Assembly (NCBI GenBank): GCA_035628995.1
Contig: DASPIR010000009.1
Span: 1-64,000 of the forward strand
Direction of reading: 5' to 3'
From: Clostridia bacterium
Lineage (GTDB): Bacteria > Bacillota > Clostridia > Lutisporales > Lutisporaceae
DNA: 64,000 bases
Part shown: positions 31,711 to 40,817 of the stretch, piece after piece
How the letters are laid out: every line of letters starts with the position of its first letter
How positions within the stretch are numbered: the stretch's first letter is position 1
The notes under the pieces: generated by a model
What the model was told of the DNA's origin: nothing
Database searches by the model: none
What the model saw: the letters and a program-made list of their open reading frames with translations, nothing else
Translations under genes and position numbers: made by a program

Positions 31711-31744
31711 AAACCCGTCTATGAGCTAAATCATAGACGGGTTT
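31711..31744 (-). terminator. Terminator of lysS
   Basis: A perfect 14-bp stem, AAACCCGTCTATGA with its complement, around GCTAAA, followed by ATTTTC on the minus strand. It lies 10 nt after the lysS stop. Confidence 0.85.
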
Positions 31745-31753
31745 TGATTATTA

Positions 31754-33244
31754 CTATGCTTGTGGTTTCATTGTCGGGAAGAGTATTACATCCCTTATGG
31801 AGTAGGAATCTGTAAGGAACATTATTATTCTGTCTATTCCTATACCAAGTCCTCCTGTAGGAGGCATACCAATTTCAAGAGAATTTACAAAGTCATCATC
31901 TGTTGCATATGCTTCGTCGTCTCCAAGTTCCTTATCATTTGCCTGCTGCTCAAATCTTTCCTTTTGGTCGATTGGATCGTTAAGTTCAGTATAAGCATTT
32001 CCAATCTCTCTGGCATATATGAAGGCTTCGAACCTCTCTGTCATTGTCGGGTCATCATTCTTCTTCTTGGTGAGTGGTGATATCTCCACCGGGTAGTCCA
32101 TAATGAAGGTAGGCTGTATGAGGTGCTCTTCAGCATATACTTCAAAGGCTGCGTTCAGTATATCACCTTTAGAGCAGTCCTGAAGCTTTTTCTTCAGCTC
32201 ATCAACAACCTTGAGCTTCTTAGCTACTTCTCTTGCTTCCTCATTGCTCTTTATTTCATTGAAGTCAACACCGGAATATTTCTTAACAGCTTCTACCATG
32301 GTCAATCTGTTCCATGGTGGTGCAAAATCCAATTCAATTCCCTGGTAATTGACCTTAGTTGTTCCCAGGACCTTCTCCGCACAATATGCTACAAGGTTCT
32401 CCGTAAGCTCCATCATATCGTTGTAATCGGCGTAAGCCTGATATAATTCAATCATTGTGAATTCAGGATTGTGTCTGACGTCAATACCTTCATTTCTGAA
32501 GTCCTTGCCCATTTCATACACTCTCTCAAAACCGCCGACTATAAGTCTCTTCAAATAAAGCTCTGTAGCTATCCTGAGATATAAATCTATATCCAAAGCG
32601 TTGCTGTGAGTTTTAAAAGGTCTCGCTGCAGCTCCGCTGGCTATTGTAGCAAGTATTGGTGTATCTACTTCTATGTAATCCTTTGCATCAAGGAATTCTC
32701 TTATTGCCTTTATTATCTTTGTCCTCTTATAGAATGTATCCCTTACATCATCATTGACAATAAGGTCTACATATCTCTGTCTGTACCTCATTTCAGTATC
32801 CTTAAGTCCGTGCCACTTCTCCGGAAGGGGCTGCAGTGACTTGCACAATAAGAGTACCTGCTTTACATGTACTGATATCTCGCCTCTTTTTGTCTTGAAG
32901 ACAAAACCCTTTATGCCGACGATATCACCGATGTCATAGGTCTTGAATATCTTGTATTCCTCTTCACCTATCTCATCCTGCTTAATATATGTCTGTACTC
33001 TTCCATATCTGTCCTGAATATCGCAAAATGATGCTTTTCCCATGTCCCTGAATGACATAATTCTTCCAGCTATAGAAACATCCTTGCCTTCCATCTCTTC
33101 AAAATTATCCTTGATGTCCCTTGAATGGTGAGTCTGATCATAATTCAATATTTCAAAGGGGTTTCTGCCTGCTTCTTTCAGCTGCTCAAGCTTATCCCTT
33201 CTGATCTTTAGTATCTCACTCAGGTTCAGTTCATCATTAGCCAT
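31754..33244 (-). CDS. lysS: Lysyl-tRNA synthetase, class II
   Basis: The 496-residue enzyme charges tRNA-Lys with lysine. It has the OB-fold anticodon domain ([19 protein letters not shown]), motif 2 with [20 protein letters not shown] and the C-terminal motif 3 ([20 protein letters not shown]). Length is normal. The ATG follows AGGGGG. The gene follows greA by 11 nt, the usual order in Clostridia. Confidence 0.97.
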   Translation of the reverse strand: MANDELNLSEILKIRRDKLEQLKEAGRNPFEILNYDQTHHSRDIKDNFEEMEGKDVSIAGRIMSFRDMGKASFCDIQDRYGRVQTYIKQDEIGEEEYKIFKTYDIGDIVGIKGFVFKTKRGEISVHVKQVLLLCKSLQPLPEKWHGLKDTEMRYRQRYVDLIVNDDVRDTFYKRTKIIKAIREFLDAKDYIEVDTPILATIASGAAARPFKTHSNALDIDLYLRIATELYLKRLIVGGFERVYEMGKDFRNEGIDVRHNPEFTMIELYQAYADYNDMMELTENLVAYCAEKVLGTTKVNYQGIELDFAPPWNRLTMVEAVKKYSGVDFNEIKSNEEAREVAKKLKVVDELKKKLQDCSKGDILNAAFEVYAEEHLIQPTFIMDYPVEISPLTKKKNDDPTMTERFEAFIYAREIGNAYTELNDPIDQKERFEQQANDKELGDDEAYATDDDFVNSLEIGMPPTGGLGIGIDRIIMFLTDSYSIRDVILFPTMKPQA

Positions 33245-33255
33245 GTTAATTCCCC

Positions 33256-33729
33256 CTACTTATTTATGTTGAGTATCTCATATTTGATTACTCCATCCGG
33301 TACAACAATGTCGACAATACTGCCAATGCCTTTGCCCATCAAAGCTTTACCTACAGGAGATTCATTTGAAATCTTAAGATTGAGTGGATCCGCTTCAGCA
33401 GATCCTCCGATTGTATATTCAACCTCGTCGCCGAGTTCAACGTCCTTAAGAGTGACCTTGCAGCCCACGCTTACAATGTCTGTCTGAATATCGTCCTCAT
33501 CTACTACCTTGGCAGTTTTTAGAATGTTCTCTACCTGTGCAATTCTACCTTCCACAAATGCCTGCTCATTCTTTGCTTCGTCATATTCTGAGTTCTCAGA
33601 TATGTCTCCAAAAGCTAAAGCCTGCTTTATTCTAAGTGCCACCTCAGCCCTTCTTTTACTCTTTAAAAAGTCCAATTCCTCTTCAAGTTTAGCAAGACCT
33701 TCTATTGTTAATATGTTCTGTTTGCTCAC
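33256..33729 (-). CDS. greA: Transcription elongation factor GreA
   Basis: GreA rescues backtracked RNA polymerase by stimulating cleavage of the transcript. The protein has 157 residues from a GTG at 33729, giving the normal start [20 protein letters not shown]; a longer reading to 33771 lacks a ribosome site. The coiled-coil contains [20 protein letters not shown], with the acidic tip residues D and E, and the FKBP-like C-terminal domain follows ([19 protein letters not shown]). Confidence 0.96.
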   Translation of the reverse strand: MSKQNILTIEGLAKLEEELDFLKSKRRAEVALRIKQALAFGDISENSEYDEAKNEQAFVEGRIAQVENILKTAKVVDEDDIQTDIVSVGCKVTLKDVELGDEVEYTIGGSAEADPLNLKISNESPVGKALMGKGIGSIVDIVVPDGVIKYEILNINK

Positions 33730-34071
33730 AGTCTCCTGCCTCCCGTTCCATAAGATTTTGTGCGAATACACATAAAATCTGGCTCGTAACCTAGCCAGTA
33801 CAATGAAACCCTATACACTGTTCGTATTAATGATAAGTAGTATTGATAATATGCTCCTAATACTTTTTTTTATGCTGTGTATGTATTCCTATTATCCATT
33901 TTCTTTCTTGACACGGTATTATTAGCCTTTGTAAAATCTAGCTTGTTCAGCGTTCTTTTTACTTTATTTGTTTATTATAATGTAGTAGTTTCCGTATGTC
34001 AAGTATTAGTGAAAGGCTCCAAATAAAGCAAGGCAATACCTGTAAGGTGTTATTATCGACTATGACCTGAG
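33730..34071. other. Intergenic region of about 340 bp
   Basis: It should hold the greA-lysS promoter. I see AT-rich sequence but no strong hairpin, repeat or riboswitch. A TTGACA at 33909-33914 (complement not checked for spacing) is only suggestive. Confidence 0.3.
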
Positions 34072-34914
34072 TTACTGTCTTGAGATATATAAATAAGGAA
34101 ATCTCTTTATAAAACCTATAAGACTTCTTTCCTTGTAAAAGTGCCTCAATATCCCAAGCATTTCATCGTTAAAGCAAACAAGGGTGTTGTCTTCACTCAA
34201 ACCCTCCAGCCTGTCATTCCATAATAGAACCTGACTGATTTTTTCGAAATTGCCTGTTGCAGAATTATCTCCAACTAAGATCTTTCCTGTCAGTTCAGTC
34301 TGATATGGTTCAAGGTCCACACTATCGTCTGCCAGTATAATGTCACTTTGGGAGATTGCTCTGTCTAAATCCTTCGTAAAAACAGCTGATATTCCCTTCT
34401 CAGCCATAAGCTTTTCGAAAACCGCCTTTTTAAAGCTGCTATCCATTTTGTCATGCTCATAAATAAATACCCCGCAGGCTTCCTCTGACATTGTGCTGAC
34501 ATACTGATAGCTGGTGGACTCCCCGACAAAGCACAGGTTCTTTTTCAGCAGATTGGCATTTTTCTCTCCTGATAGTTTAATAAGTACAGCCAAACCTTTG
34601 ATTGCCTTAATTTCATCAATAATACCCCTTTCTATGCTGCTTTCCATATGCTCCATACCGCTTCCAAAATAATACTCAGTATTCTTCCCTATAAAAAAGC
34701 TGATGCTATTCTCCATGCACAAGCTTTTCAGTGCCTTGGCCATCCGTCTGTTATCAGCAGGCACTTTCATAACAGGGCATTCTATTATATGCACTTTAAT
34801 TTTATTCTGGGCATTGCCTACTTCAATGATTTGGCTAATACTCGGCATAGCAAAAAAATTCAATATTTTCGGCAGAGTGCTTCTTCTAAAAATAACTATA
34901 GCAGCATTATACAT
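34072..34914 (-). CDS. Conserved-looking protein of unknown function
   Basis: The 280-residue protein starts at the ATG at 34914, behind GGAGGGG; an ATG further out at 34953 has no such site. It looks like a soluble two-domain alpha/beta protein (MYNAAIVIFRRSTLPKIL; GISAVFTKDLDRAISQSDII; KILVGDNSATG). The DII and VGDN strands suggest a nucleotide- or phosphate-binding type of fold, but no standard motif is found. It follows the quinate dehydrogenase-like gene and its HTH regulator, separated by a terminator, so it is probably a separate unit. Confidence 0.45.
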   Translation of the reverse strand: MYNAAIVIFRRSTLPKILNFFAMPSISQIIEVGNAQNKIKVHIIECPVMKVPADNRRMAKALKSLCMENSISFFIGKNTEYYFGSGMEHMESSIERGIIDEIKAIKGLAVLIKLSGEKNANLLKKNLCFVGESTSYQYVSTMSEEACGVFIYEHDKMDSSFKKAVFEKLMAEKGISAVFTKDLDRAISQSDIILADDSVDLEPYQTELTGKILVGDNSATGNFEKISQVLLWNDRLEGLSEDNTLVCFNDEMLGILRHFYKERSLIGFIKRFPYLYISRQ

Positions 34915-34975
34915 AGCATCCCCTCCGAAAATATTGAAATTTGAAGCCCGCATGCCGTATTATGAAATAAAATAA

Positions 34976-35019
34976 CCGTCAGGCAATTTCCTCATATAAT
35001 AATATTAGAGGCCTGACGG
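34976..35019 (-). terminator. Terminator after the quinate dehydrogenase-like gene
   Basis: CCGTCAGGC pairs with GCCTGACGG and the loop holds a second short stem (CTC.../...GAG). On the minus strand it is followed by TTATTTTATTTC. Confidence 0.75.
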
Positions 35020-35049
35020 ATATATGCTTGGTTTTATTTAACAATTGTT

Positions 35050-35991
35050 CTATACCTGATTATCCGCATAAATCACCTCTTCATTATCAAAGTGTTCCAC
35101 CCTTGGCTGGAAATTTATCTCCTTCAGCACCCTCAGATAGTCATCGGTCGTTATTTCATCCATTCCCATGCCTATGAGTGCTACCAGCAGTGCCTCAATA
35201 ACGTTGGTGCCGAAGGAACGCCCCTCCAGATCCGGAGTCGATGTAACCAGTGTGCGTATTCCGCATTCCTTGAGCCATTTCATATCTTCTTTTGTCACAG
35301 TATTCGTAACAACCATTTTTCCCTGCATTCCACCGGGCATATACTGTTTTATATAGTGAAAATCGCCGGCTACAATATCTGCATCATAAAAGAATTTATC
35401 AAACTTGCCTGCCCTGTTGATATCTTTGTTCTGCTCCTTACCTGTAGGATACAGCATTTCAAACGGCAGACGGCATGCTATAGGAGCGATTATGCTTGCT
35501 ATCCTGTCCAACATTTTCAGGGACTTAATAGGTATGTTGATGCCCAAAGCAACCATAAGGTCTCCAAGAATAAGTTCGCAGCCCATGTCCTGAAAGCCTT
35601 CCGCCATTCCATACCTGTCAATGGCAGGAAGAATAAACACGCTCTTCCCCTTAAGCTTTTCCACATTATCATTTATAAAGCGAGGTATCTCCTTTTCCAG
35701 TGACACCTTAAGGCCAGAGCCGTCAACCATTGGGGTGATCTTTGCAGCTTCCCTTATAGGAAGAGCATCTTTTATCCTGTAACGATTTTTACCCGCATTC
35801 AGGTAAACATCAATTCCCCCCATTCCAAAGGCATCTACCTTCCCATCCAGCTCCTCGATTAGTTTGATTGCTTTCTGAATGTCACCGTCAGTTCCTATCC
35901 TCTCAATAATTACATTTTCATTGTTGATATCCATGGACACCCTATGGTCCCTTTTGGAAGAGCCTATGCTTATACTAACTATATGCTTCAT
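35050..35991 (-). CDS. Conserved clostridial protein, often named quinate 5-dehydrogenase-like
   Basis: The 313-residue protein begins MKHIVSISIGSSKRDHRV and contains VDAFGMGGIDVYLNAGKNRY, FQDMGCELILGDLMVALG and LEGRSFGTNVIEALLVALIG. To my memory proteins of this type in Clostridia carry the automatic name quinate 5-dehydrogenase, but I see no Rossmann G-x-G-x-x-G motif, so the enzyme name is doubtful. The GRSFGTNV segment looks like a substrate-binding loop. It follows the HTH gene by 6 nt, so the two form an operon. Confidence 0.55.
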   Translation of the reverse strand: MKHIVSISIGSSKRDHRVSMDINNENVIIERIGTDGDIQKAIKLIEELDGKVDAFGMGGIDVYLNAGKNRYRIKDALPIREAAKITPMVDGSGLKVSLEKEIPRFINDNVEKLKGKSVFILPAIDRYGMAEGFQDMGCELILGDLMVALGINIPIKSLKMLDRIASIIAPIACRLPFEMLYPTGKEQNKDINRAGKFDKFFYDADIVAGDFHYIKQYMPGGMQGKMVVTNTVTKEDMKWLKECGIRTLVTSTPDLEGRSFGTNVIEALLVALIGMGMDEITTDDYLRVLKEINFQPRVEHFDNEEVIYADNQV

Positions 35992-35997
35992 ATTGCA

Positions 35998-36522
35998 CTA
36001 TCCTTTCAGTGTAATTAATATATCCGTCAAATTATCCAGATTCACATTGACATCTTCTTTTATCGGAGATTTCCCTATATCTATCTCTATAATCTTGTTG
36101 TCCAACAAATCTCTGGCTATCCGGTTGCGATAATCAGAGGCCATGACAATAACAGTATCAAAGCTTCTGAATTTATTGATAAGCTCCATTATTTTGTTGG
36201 AAAGCTGCACCCCGCTGCAATCGTTAACAAAATCCGTTCTTTCTTTCTCTGACATAAGGATGCTATACTCAACTCCATAGGTTCTAAGCACCTTCTCCAC
36301 TTCTATTTTATTCTTTATTGGAAAGCCTATTGCCGCGATGCTTTGACCTTTTCTTATCTCTCCCAGTCCTTCAAGCCGTGAGATAAAGGTTCTCTCCACT
36401 CCAAGCTTCTCTGCTACCTCCTGCTGTGATAATCCCAACATACGAAGCGCAAGAATTTCCTTGACTTTACTATTTATTTTTATCCTGCTTATTACCTTAT
36501 CCCCAATTCGTACAATATCCAT
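35998..36522 (-). CDS. HTH-domain transcriptional regulator
   Basis: The protein has 174 residues from the ATG at 36522, 5 nt behind AGAGGTG; a GTG at 36528 is less likely. Residues about 30-52 form a helix-turn-helix (LSQQEVAEKLGVERTFISRLE) close to the lambda Cro/phage repressor or sigma-like HTH type. The rest is an alpha/beta domain of unknown role (TVIVMASDYRNRIARDLL). It is the first gene of a two-gene operon and probably regulates it. Confidence 0.65.
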   Translation of the reverse strand: MDIVRIGDKVISRIKINSKVKEILALRMLGLSQQEVAEKLGVERTFISRLEGLGEIRKGQSIAAIGFPIKNKIEVEKVLRTYGVEYSILMSEKERTDFVNDCSGVQLSNKIMELINKFRSFDTVIVMASDYRNRIARDLLDNKIIEIDIGKSPIKEDVNVNLDNLTDILITLKG

Positions 36523-36635
36523 TCTCACACCTCTAACATTCTATTATCGGTTTGTGCACCATATTGTATACAGCTTAATTGTAATACTTATGTTTTTCTT
36601 TCACAATATGGAAATTGACCACACCAAAAAGAAAA

Positions 36636-36662
36636 CTCCCGGGAAGCCTAACTTCCCGGGAG
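36636..36662. terminator. Hairpin upstream of the HTH gene
   Basis: A perfect 11-bp stem, CTCCCGGGAAG with its complement, around CCTAA, followed by TTTTCTTTTT on the minus strand. It can end transcription coming from dusB. Confidence 0.8.
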
Positions 36663-36756
36663 AAATAGTAGAACGGTATGCATCAGAATAGCAAAGCGGT
36701 CCTGTCTTTAGCTGAAGTATACTTATACAGAAATTGTCAATGGCTCTTATGAACGA

Positions 36757-36848
36757 AACCTTAGACATTACCGTATGCGAGGCATGGACGCCAAGCAAGC
36801 TTCCACGTCCACGGATGGATATTGGAAGCGTTAGGTAATTCTTAGGTT
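36757..36848. repeat. Solitary inverted-repeat element resembling a cassette end
   Basis: AACCTTAGACATTACC (36757-36772) is mirrored by GGTAATTCTTAGGTT (36834-36848). Inside are the motif GGCATGGACGCC (36781-36792), with the same CATGGACG loop as the cassette hairpins, and a second hairpin GCTTCCA/TGGAAGC (36799-36829), ending in GTTAGGT. No gene lies inside. Confidence 0.4.
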
Positions 36849-36910
36849 AAGAGAATTAGTGCCATCAATTTTTGTATACCTATACGCAGCTATAGACAGG
36901 GCCGCTCTTG

Positions 36911-37891
36911 TTACTTGCTTGCCTTACTAATGTAATCCAAATACTCCATTAATATATCCTTAACCTCCGCACAGGTGGTCAACTTGAATATCTCAGTCTT
37001 TACTTTGGTGGAGCCAGGCATTCCCTTAAGATACCACGCTGCATGCTTGCGCATCTCCTTAACCCCTACCCCTTCTCCTTTAAGCTCTGTCACCATGCTC
37101 ATATGCGTTATGATTGTTTCCACCCTCTGTTCAAAGGTAGGCTCAGGCAGAAGCTGTCCAGTCCTAAGGTATTCTATCGTACGCTTGAATATCCAAGGGT
37201 TGCCTTGTGCCCCCCTCCCAATCATTACTGCGTCACAGCCCGTCTCTTCAAACATTCGCTTTGCATCCTGAGGTTTTACTATGTCTCCGTTTCCTATTAC
37301 AGGTATATTGATTTCCCTTTTTACTTGTTTTATTATGCTCCAGTCAGCATTGCCGCTGTAATACTGTTCTCTTGTTCTGCCGTGGATGGCTACTGCTGCT
37401 GCACCCTCTTGGGCTGCAATGCCGGCTATCTCTACAGCATTGACCAAATCAGCATCCCAGCCCTTTCTGGTTTTTACAGTAACAGGCACCTTCACGGCTT
37501 TAACAGCAGCTCTAACAATCTCCCTTACCAGGTCCGGCCTTCTCATAAGGGCGCTGCCGTCGCCATTCTTCACTATCTTAGGCGTAGGGCATCCCATATT
37601 AATATCTATTATTGCTGCCCCATTTGCTTCTGCCTGTCTTGCAGCCTCCGCAACTATCTCAGGGTCACTTCCGAAAACCTGCACTGCCGCCGGTCTTTCC
37701 TCCTCAGCTATCTCCAATAACACTGCAGTATTATCGCTTTTATAATGCAGCCCCTTGGCGCTGACCATTTCTGTATAAGTAAGTCCGCAGTCCTGCCTTT
37801 TACACAGTATCCTGAAGGCCATATCAGTAACTCCCGCCATAGGAGCCAGAAATACATTGTTATTTAGCTTTACACTGCCTATCTGCATCAT
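36911..37891 (-). CDS. dusB: tRNA-dihydrouridine synthase
   Basis: The 326-residue FMN enzyme reduces uridine in tRNA to dihydrouridine. Motifs: LAPMAGVTDMAFRILCKRQD, the active-site cysteine in MGCPTPKI (residue about 98), VPVTVKTRKGWD and VIGNGDIVKPQDA, GCDAVMIGRGAQGNPWIF. The ATG at 37891 follows GGCAGG. It is 31 nt behind coaX, so the two are probably cotranscribed. Confidence 0.95.
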   Translation of the reverse strand: MMQIGSVKLNNNVFLAPMAGVTDMAFRILCKRQDCGLTYTEMVSAKGLHYKSDNTAVLLEIAEEERPAAVQVFGSDPEIVAEAARQAEANGAAIIDINMGCPTPKIVKNGDGSALMRRPDLVREIVRAAVKAVKVPVTVKTRKGWDADLVNAVEIAGIAAQEGAAAVAIHGRTREQYYSGNADWSIIKQVKREINIPVIGNGDIVKPQDAKRMFEETGCDAVMIGRGAQGNPWIFKRTIEYLRTGQLLPEPTFEQRVETIITHMSMVTELKGEGVGVKEMRKHAAWYLKGMPGSTKVKTEIFKLTTCAEVKDILMEYLDYISKASK

Positions 37892-37922
37892 GATTTTACC
37901 TGCCTAAAAGCCCTAATTGCCA

Positions 37923-38696
37923 CTAGCTTTCCCTGTTTCTTTCGTAAATTATTCTCAGCCCTTCAAGAGTAAGCAGGCCGTTTACTGTATCAATGGTTTC
38001 AGATTCTGAGGCAATCAGCTTTGAAAGGCCTCCGGTAGCAACTACCTTCGCATCCGGCTCCCCCAGTTCCTTTTTCATACGTCTTACCAGATAATCCACC
38101 TGTCCTACATAGCCGTATATTACTCCGGACTGTATACTGTTAATGGTGTTCTTGCATATTACTGCTCCAGGCTTTATAAGTTCAACTCTCGGCAGCTTGG
38201 CAGTCCTTTCAAAAAGTGCATCCATGGAGATCCTGATGCCGGGTGATATTGCTCCTCCCAGATATTCGCCGTTCCTTGACACTGCACAGTAGGTAGTAGC
38301 TGTACCAAAGTCCACGATTATAAGTGGCCCGCCATATATCTCATATGCGGCGACAGCGTTTACTATCCTGTCCGCTCCCACTTCTTTGGGATTATCAAGC
38401 TTTATGTTTATACCTGTTTTGATGCCTGGGCCAACTATCAATGGCTCCCTGCTGAAGTATTTTCTTGCCATATGTTCAAGCGTGTACATTATAGGGGGTA
38501 CCACTGAGGAAATTACTACAGCTTCTATATCAGAAAACTTATAGTCTTGGATTGCAAACAGCTGACTTATAATCATCCCATACTCATCAGAGGTCTTTTC
38601 CGCATCAGTTTTTACTCTCCAGAAGTTGACAAGCTTTTTCTCCTGATAAATTCCCAAAACAATATTTGTATTTCCAACGTCAATAACAAGTACCAT
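37923..38696 (-). CDS. coaX: Type III pantothenate kinase
   Basis: The 257-residue enzyme phosphorylates pantothenate in the first step of coenzyme A synthesis. Features: the ASKHA phosphate-binding start [36 protein letters not shown] with the following [12 protein letters not shown], and [16 protein letters not shown]. The ATG follows GGAGG. It lies between birA and dusB. Confidence 0.96.
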   Translation of the reverse strand: MVLVIDVGNTNIVLGIYQEKKLVNFWRVKTDAEKTSDEYGMIISQLFAIQDYKFSDIEAVVISSVVPPIMYTLEHMARKYFSREPLIVGPGIKTGINIKLDNPKEVGADRIVNAVAAYEIYGGPLIIVDFGTATTYCAVSRNGEYLGGAISPGIRISMDALFERTAKLPRVELIKPGAVICKNTINSIQSGVIYGYVGQVDYLVRRMKKELGEPDAKVVATGGLSKLIASESETIDTVNGLLTLEGLRIIYERNRES

Positions 38697-38840
38697 ACTA
38701 TATCCTCCACAAAAATAATTCTATTTTTATATTCATATATTCAAATACCTCAAAGCCTTGCCCGAATACCTCGAACCTCGAACCCGCAATGTCAGCAGTA
38801 ATATTCTAGCATCACTGCAGTTTTTTTTCAACTATGCCCC
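38697..38840. other. Intergenic region with short CGAACCTCG repeats
   Basis: ACCTCGAACCTCGAACCCGC at about 38768-38787 repeats a 9-nt unit. A related run occurs at about 39856-39888 on the other side of birA. Confidence 0.45.
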
Positions 38841-39830
38841 CTATATATATCCGTGCAAGCCCCTTACAGATACCTCTCCAGACATTATCTCCTTTATTGT
38901 TCCGTCTCCAAGCTGTACCACAAGATGCCCTTCTTCAGATATATCTATTGCCAAGCCTATTATTTCCTCTTTCTTGCTTATTACCCTTATCTCCTTGCCT
39001 AATACTGCGGATTTGCTCTTATATCCAGCTAGTAAAGACTCTATGCTGCCCTCTCTTACAAAATCCTCATATACTTCTTCCAGCTCGTTGAGCACTGCAG
39101 CTACTAAGGCCTTCCTCGAAACAGCACTGCCCTTTTCCAGTCTAATGGATGTTGCAATGCTTGAGATTTCAGTTCCAAAATCCTCATACTCCAGATTTGC
39201 ATTGATTCCTATGCCCACAATCACGTTCTTTATCTCATCGGCCTCTGCACTCATCTCGGTCAGTATCCCGCAGAGCTTTTTACCGCCTGTCACAATGTCG
39301 TTAGGCCATTTTATTCTTGCATCCAGTTGACAGCAGCTCCAAAGTGCCTTAGATACAGCATAAGCAGCTGCAATTGTCAGTTTTGGAGCATCTGCGGGCA
39401 GTATGTCAGGTTTCAGCATAATGGACATCCATATACCTTTGCCCTTTGTGGAGACCCACTGTCTTCCCAATCTTCCCCTTCCGGCAGTCTGCTCATCAGC
39501 AATTATCACTGTTCCTTCCTCGAAGGACTCCTCTGCTGCTTTCTTTGCAAATGTGTTTGTAGAAGTAACGCTGTCTAAATATATAATCTTCCTGCCTATG
39601 TATTTAGTGTTCAATAAAGGTTGAATTTCACAAGATGACAGCACATCCGGGCTTCCGATCAGCTTATATCCGCTGTTGGTCTGGGATTCTATGCTGTAGC
39701 CTTCACTTCGAAGCTTGGTGATATGTTTCCATACAGCAGTTCTGGATATACCGAGCTTTCTGCTTATCTCCTCACCGGATACCGATTGTCCGTTGCTAGC
39801 TTTTAATTGTTCCAATATCTTGTTTTTCAC
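38841..39830 (-). CDS. birA: Biotin protein ligase and biotin repressor
   Basis: The 329-residue protein attaches biotin to carrier proteins and represses biotin genes. It has an N-terminal winged HTH (VSGEEISRKLGISRTAVWKH, residues about 15-35), the biotin-binding loop GRGRLGRQWVS (about 110), and KWPNDIVTGGKKLCGILTE. The start is a GTG at 39830 behind GAGGTG; a longer reading has no ribosome site. It lies just downstream of the biotin carrier gene 39967-40368, its likely substrate. Confidence 0.94.
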   Translation of the reverse strand: MKNKILEQLKASNGQSVSGEEISRKLGISRTAVWKHITKLRSEGYSIESQTNSGYKLIGSPDVLSSCEIQPLLNTKYIGRKIIYLDSVTSTNTFAKKAAEESFEEGTVIIADEQTAGRGRLGRQWVSTKGKGIWMSIMLKPDILPADAPKLTIAAAYAVSKALWSCCQLDARIKWPNDIVTGGKKLCGILTEMSAEADEIKNVIVGIGINANLEYEDFGTEISSIATSIRLEKGSAVSRKALVAAVLNELEEVYEDFVREGSIESLLAGYKSKSAVLGKEIRVISKKEEIIGLAIDISEEGHLVVQLGDGTIKEIMSGEVSVRGLHGYI

Positions 39831-39855
39831 ATCTTCACCTCGCCCTGATTTAATC

Positions 39856-39888
39856 CTCGGACCTCGCACCTCGAACCCCGCACCTCAT
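39856..39888. repeat. Short degenerate CCTCG repeats
   Basis: The segment carries copies of ACCTCG(A/C)ACC(T/C)CG with small changes, similar to 38768-38787. Such runs are probably slippage-prone intergenic repeats. Confidence 0.45.
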
Positions 39889-39916
39889 ATTTACTATTTT
39901 ACTATAACTCCAAAAA

Positions 39917-39944
39917 AAAATCAGACAATTTCTTGTCTGATTTT
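39917..39944 (-). terminator. Terminator of the methylmalonyl-CoA operon
   Basis: A perfect 12-bp stem, AAAATCAGACAA with its complement, around TTTC, followed on the minus strand by a T run (nine A on the plus strand). It ends the operon that begins at 45899. Confidence 0.88.
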
Positions 39945-39966
39945 CATTTCTATTTCTTTCAAGGCA

Positions 39967-40368
39967 TTATGCCAATGTGAACAGCACCTGTCCAGTATTT
40001 ACTGAATCACCCTGGGTTATTGCTACTGATGCTATTGTGATCTCGCCACCCGCCATTATTTCGTTTTCCATTTTCATAGCCTCAAGTATGCAAAGAACAT
40101 GTCCCTTTTTCACTGTGTCCCCTGCTTTTACATTTATACTCAAGATTGTACCAGGCATTGGTGCTGTAATTGTGCTTGCACCTGCTGGGACTGCAGCTGG
40201 AGCAGCTTTCGGTGCAGGTGCTGGAGCAGCTTTTGGTGCTGCTGGTGCCGGAGCCGCCGCCGCCCTTGGTACAGGCTGAACTGCAGGTGCTGCGCTTACG
40301 CCGTCTTTTATTTCTTCTACTTCAACCTCATAGCTTTTACCGCTGACATTTATCATAAATTTTCTCAT
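39967..40368 (-). CDS. mmdC: Biotin carrier subunit of a methylmalonyl-CoA (or oxaloacetate) decarboxylase/transcarboxylase
   Basis: The 133-residue protein carries carboxybiotin. The biotinyl lysine is in CILEAMKMENEIMAG (residue about 98), with the domain start TITAPMPGTILSI. Between the N-terminal 25 residues and the biotin domain lies a 45-residue Ala-Pro linker of the kind seen in MmdC/OadA-type carriers. The ATG follows AGGAGG. It is the last gene of the operon and sits next to birA. Confidence 0.9.
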   Translation of the reverse strand: MRKFMINVSGKSYEVEVEEIKDGVSAAPAVQPVPRAAAAPAPAAPKAAPAPAPKAAPAAVPAGASTITAPMPGTILSINVKAGDTVKKGHVLCILEAMKMENEIMAGGEITIASVAITQGDSVNTGQVLFTLA

Positions 40369-40393
40369 GATATATTCCTCCTAAATTTAATAT

Positions 40394-40690
40394 TTAGAAC
40401 CTGTTAGCCATCTGTTCCGTTCTGCTGATCTTGCCCCAGACAGGAGTCTGGTCGTCAACACGCTTGATATTTCGCACTACTATGTTGCTTCTGCCGCCCA
40501 GACATGATATCAGCGCTGCTGTTATCACTGCAATAAGTTCGTTATCCTCGGCAGCTCCATTGTTGTTTTCCTGCGGTATTGCAGCCTCAACTGGTTCTGA
40601 TTTTTGAACCTGAGCCGCCTCTGTGCCTTCTTTCTTCTCTTTACCCTTTCCAAAAAGGGTTGCTAGAAAGTTGTTGCTAGAATTAGCCAT
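40394..40690 (-). CDS. Small OadG/MmdD-like subunit lacking a membrane helix
   Basis: The 98-residue protein ends DNELIAVITAALISCLGGRS and ISRTEQMANRF, with the WGKISR segment typical of the C-terminal part of OadG/MmdD/MmdE small subunits. It has no N-terminal transmembrane helix, which MmdD usually carries. It may hold the carboxyltransferase and biotin carrier together. Related gene sets without a membrane pump occur in cellulolytic clostridia. Confidence 0.65.
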   Translation of the reverse strand: MANSSNNFLATLFGKGKEKKEGTEAAQVQKSEPVEAAIPQENNNGAAEDNELIAVITAALISCLGGRSNIVVRNIKRVDDQTPVWGKISRTEQMANRF

Positions 40691-40774
40691 TATTTCACCC
40701 CATCGCTCTTATTATAACGAGTAGGAGCGTATATTCCACCTTAATTTGTCACGCTCCGTTAAACGAGTTTCAAG

Positions 40775-40816
40775 AAAGGCTTCCTTGGTTGTTAAAATGC
40801 TTTAATAGAAGCCTTT
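40775..40816. other. Hairpin between the carboxyltransferase gene and the small subunit
   Basis: AAAGGCTTC pairs with GAAGCCTTT. On the plus strand it is followed by TTTAT, on the minus strand (direction of the operon) by CTTG only. It may tune downstream expression or mark the 3' end of the mRNA. Confidence 0.45.
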
Positions 40817-40817
40817 T

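Larger units (their letters stand above)
36529..36910. other. Intergenic region with a terminator and a cassette-like structured element
   Basis: No gene is seen. It contains the terminator at 36636-36662 and an inverted-repeat element at 36757-36848, each listed separately. Confidence 0.5.

Noticed and set aside
36601-36798. Small gene between dusB and the HTH regulator
   Set aside because: The minus-strand frame runs through a terminator hairpin and the inverted-repeat element and has no ribosome site.
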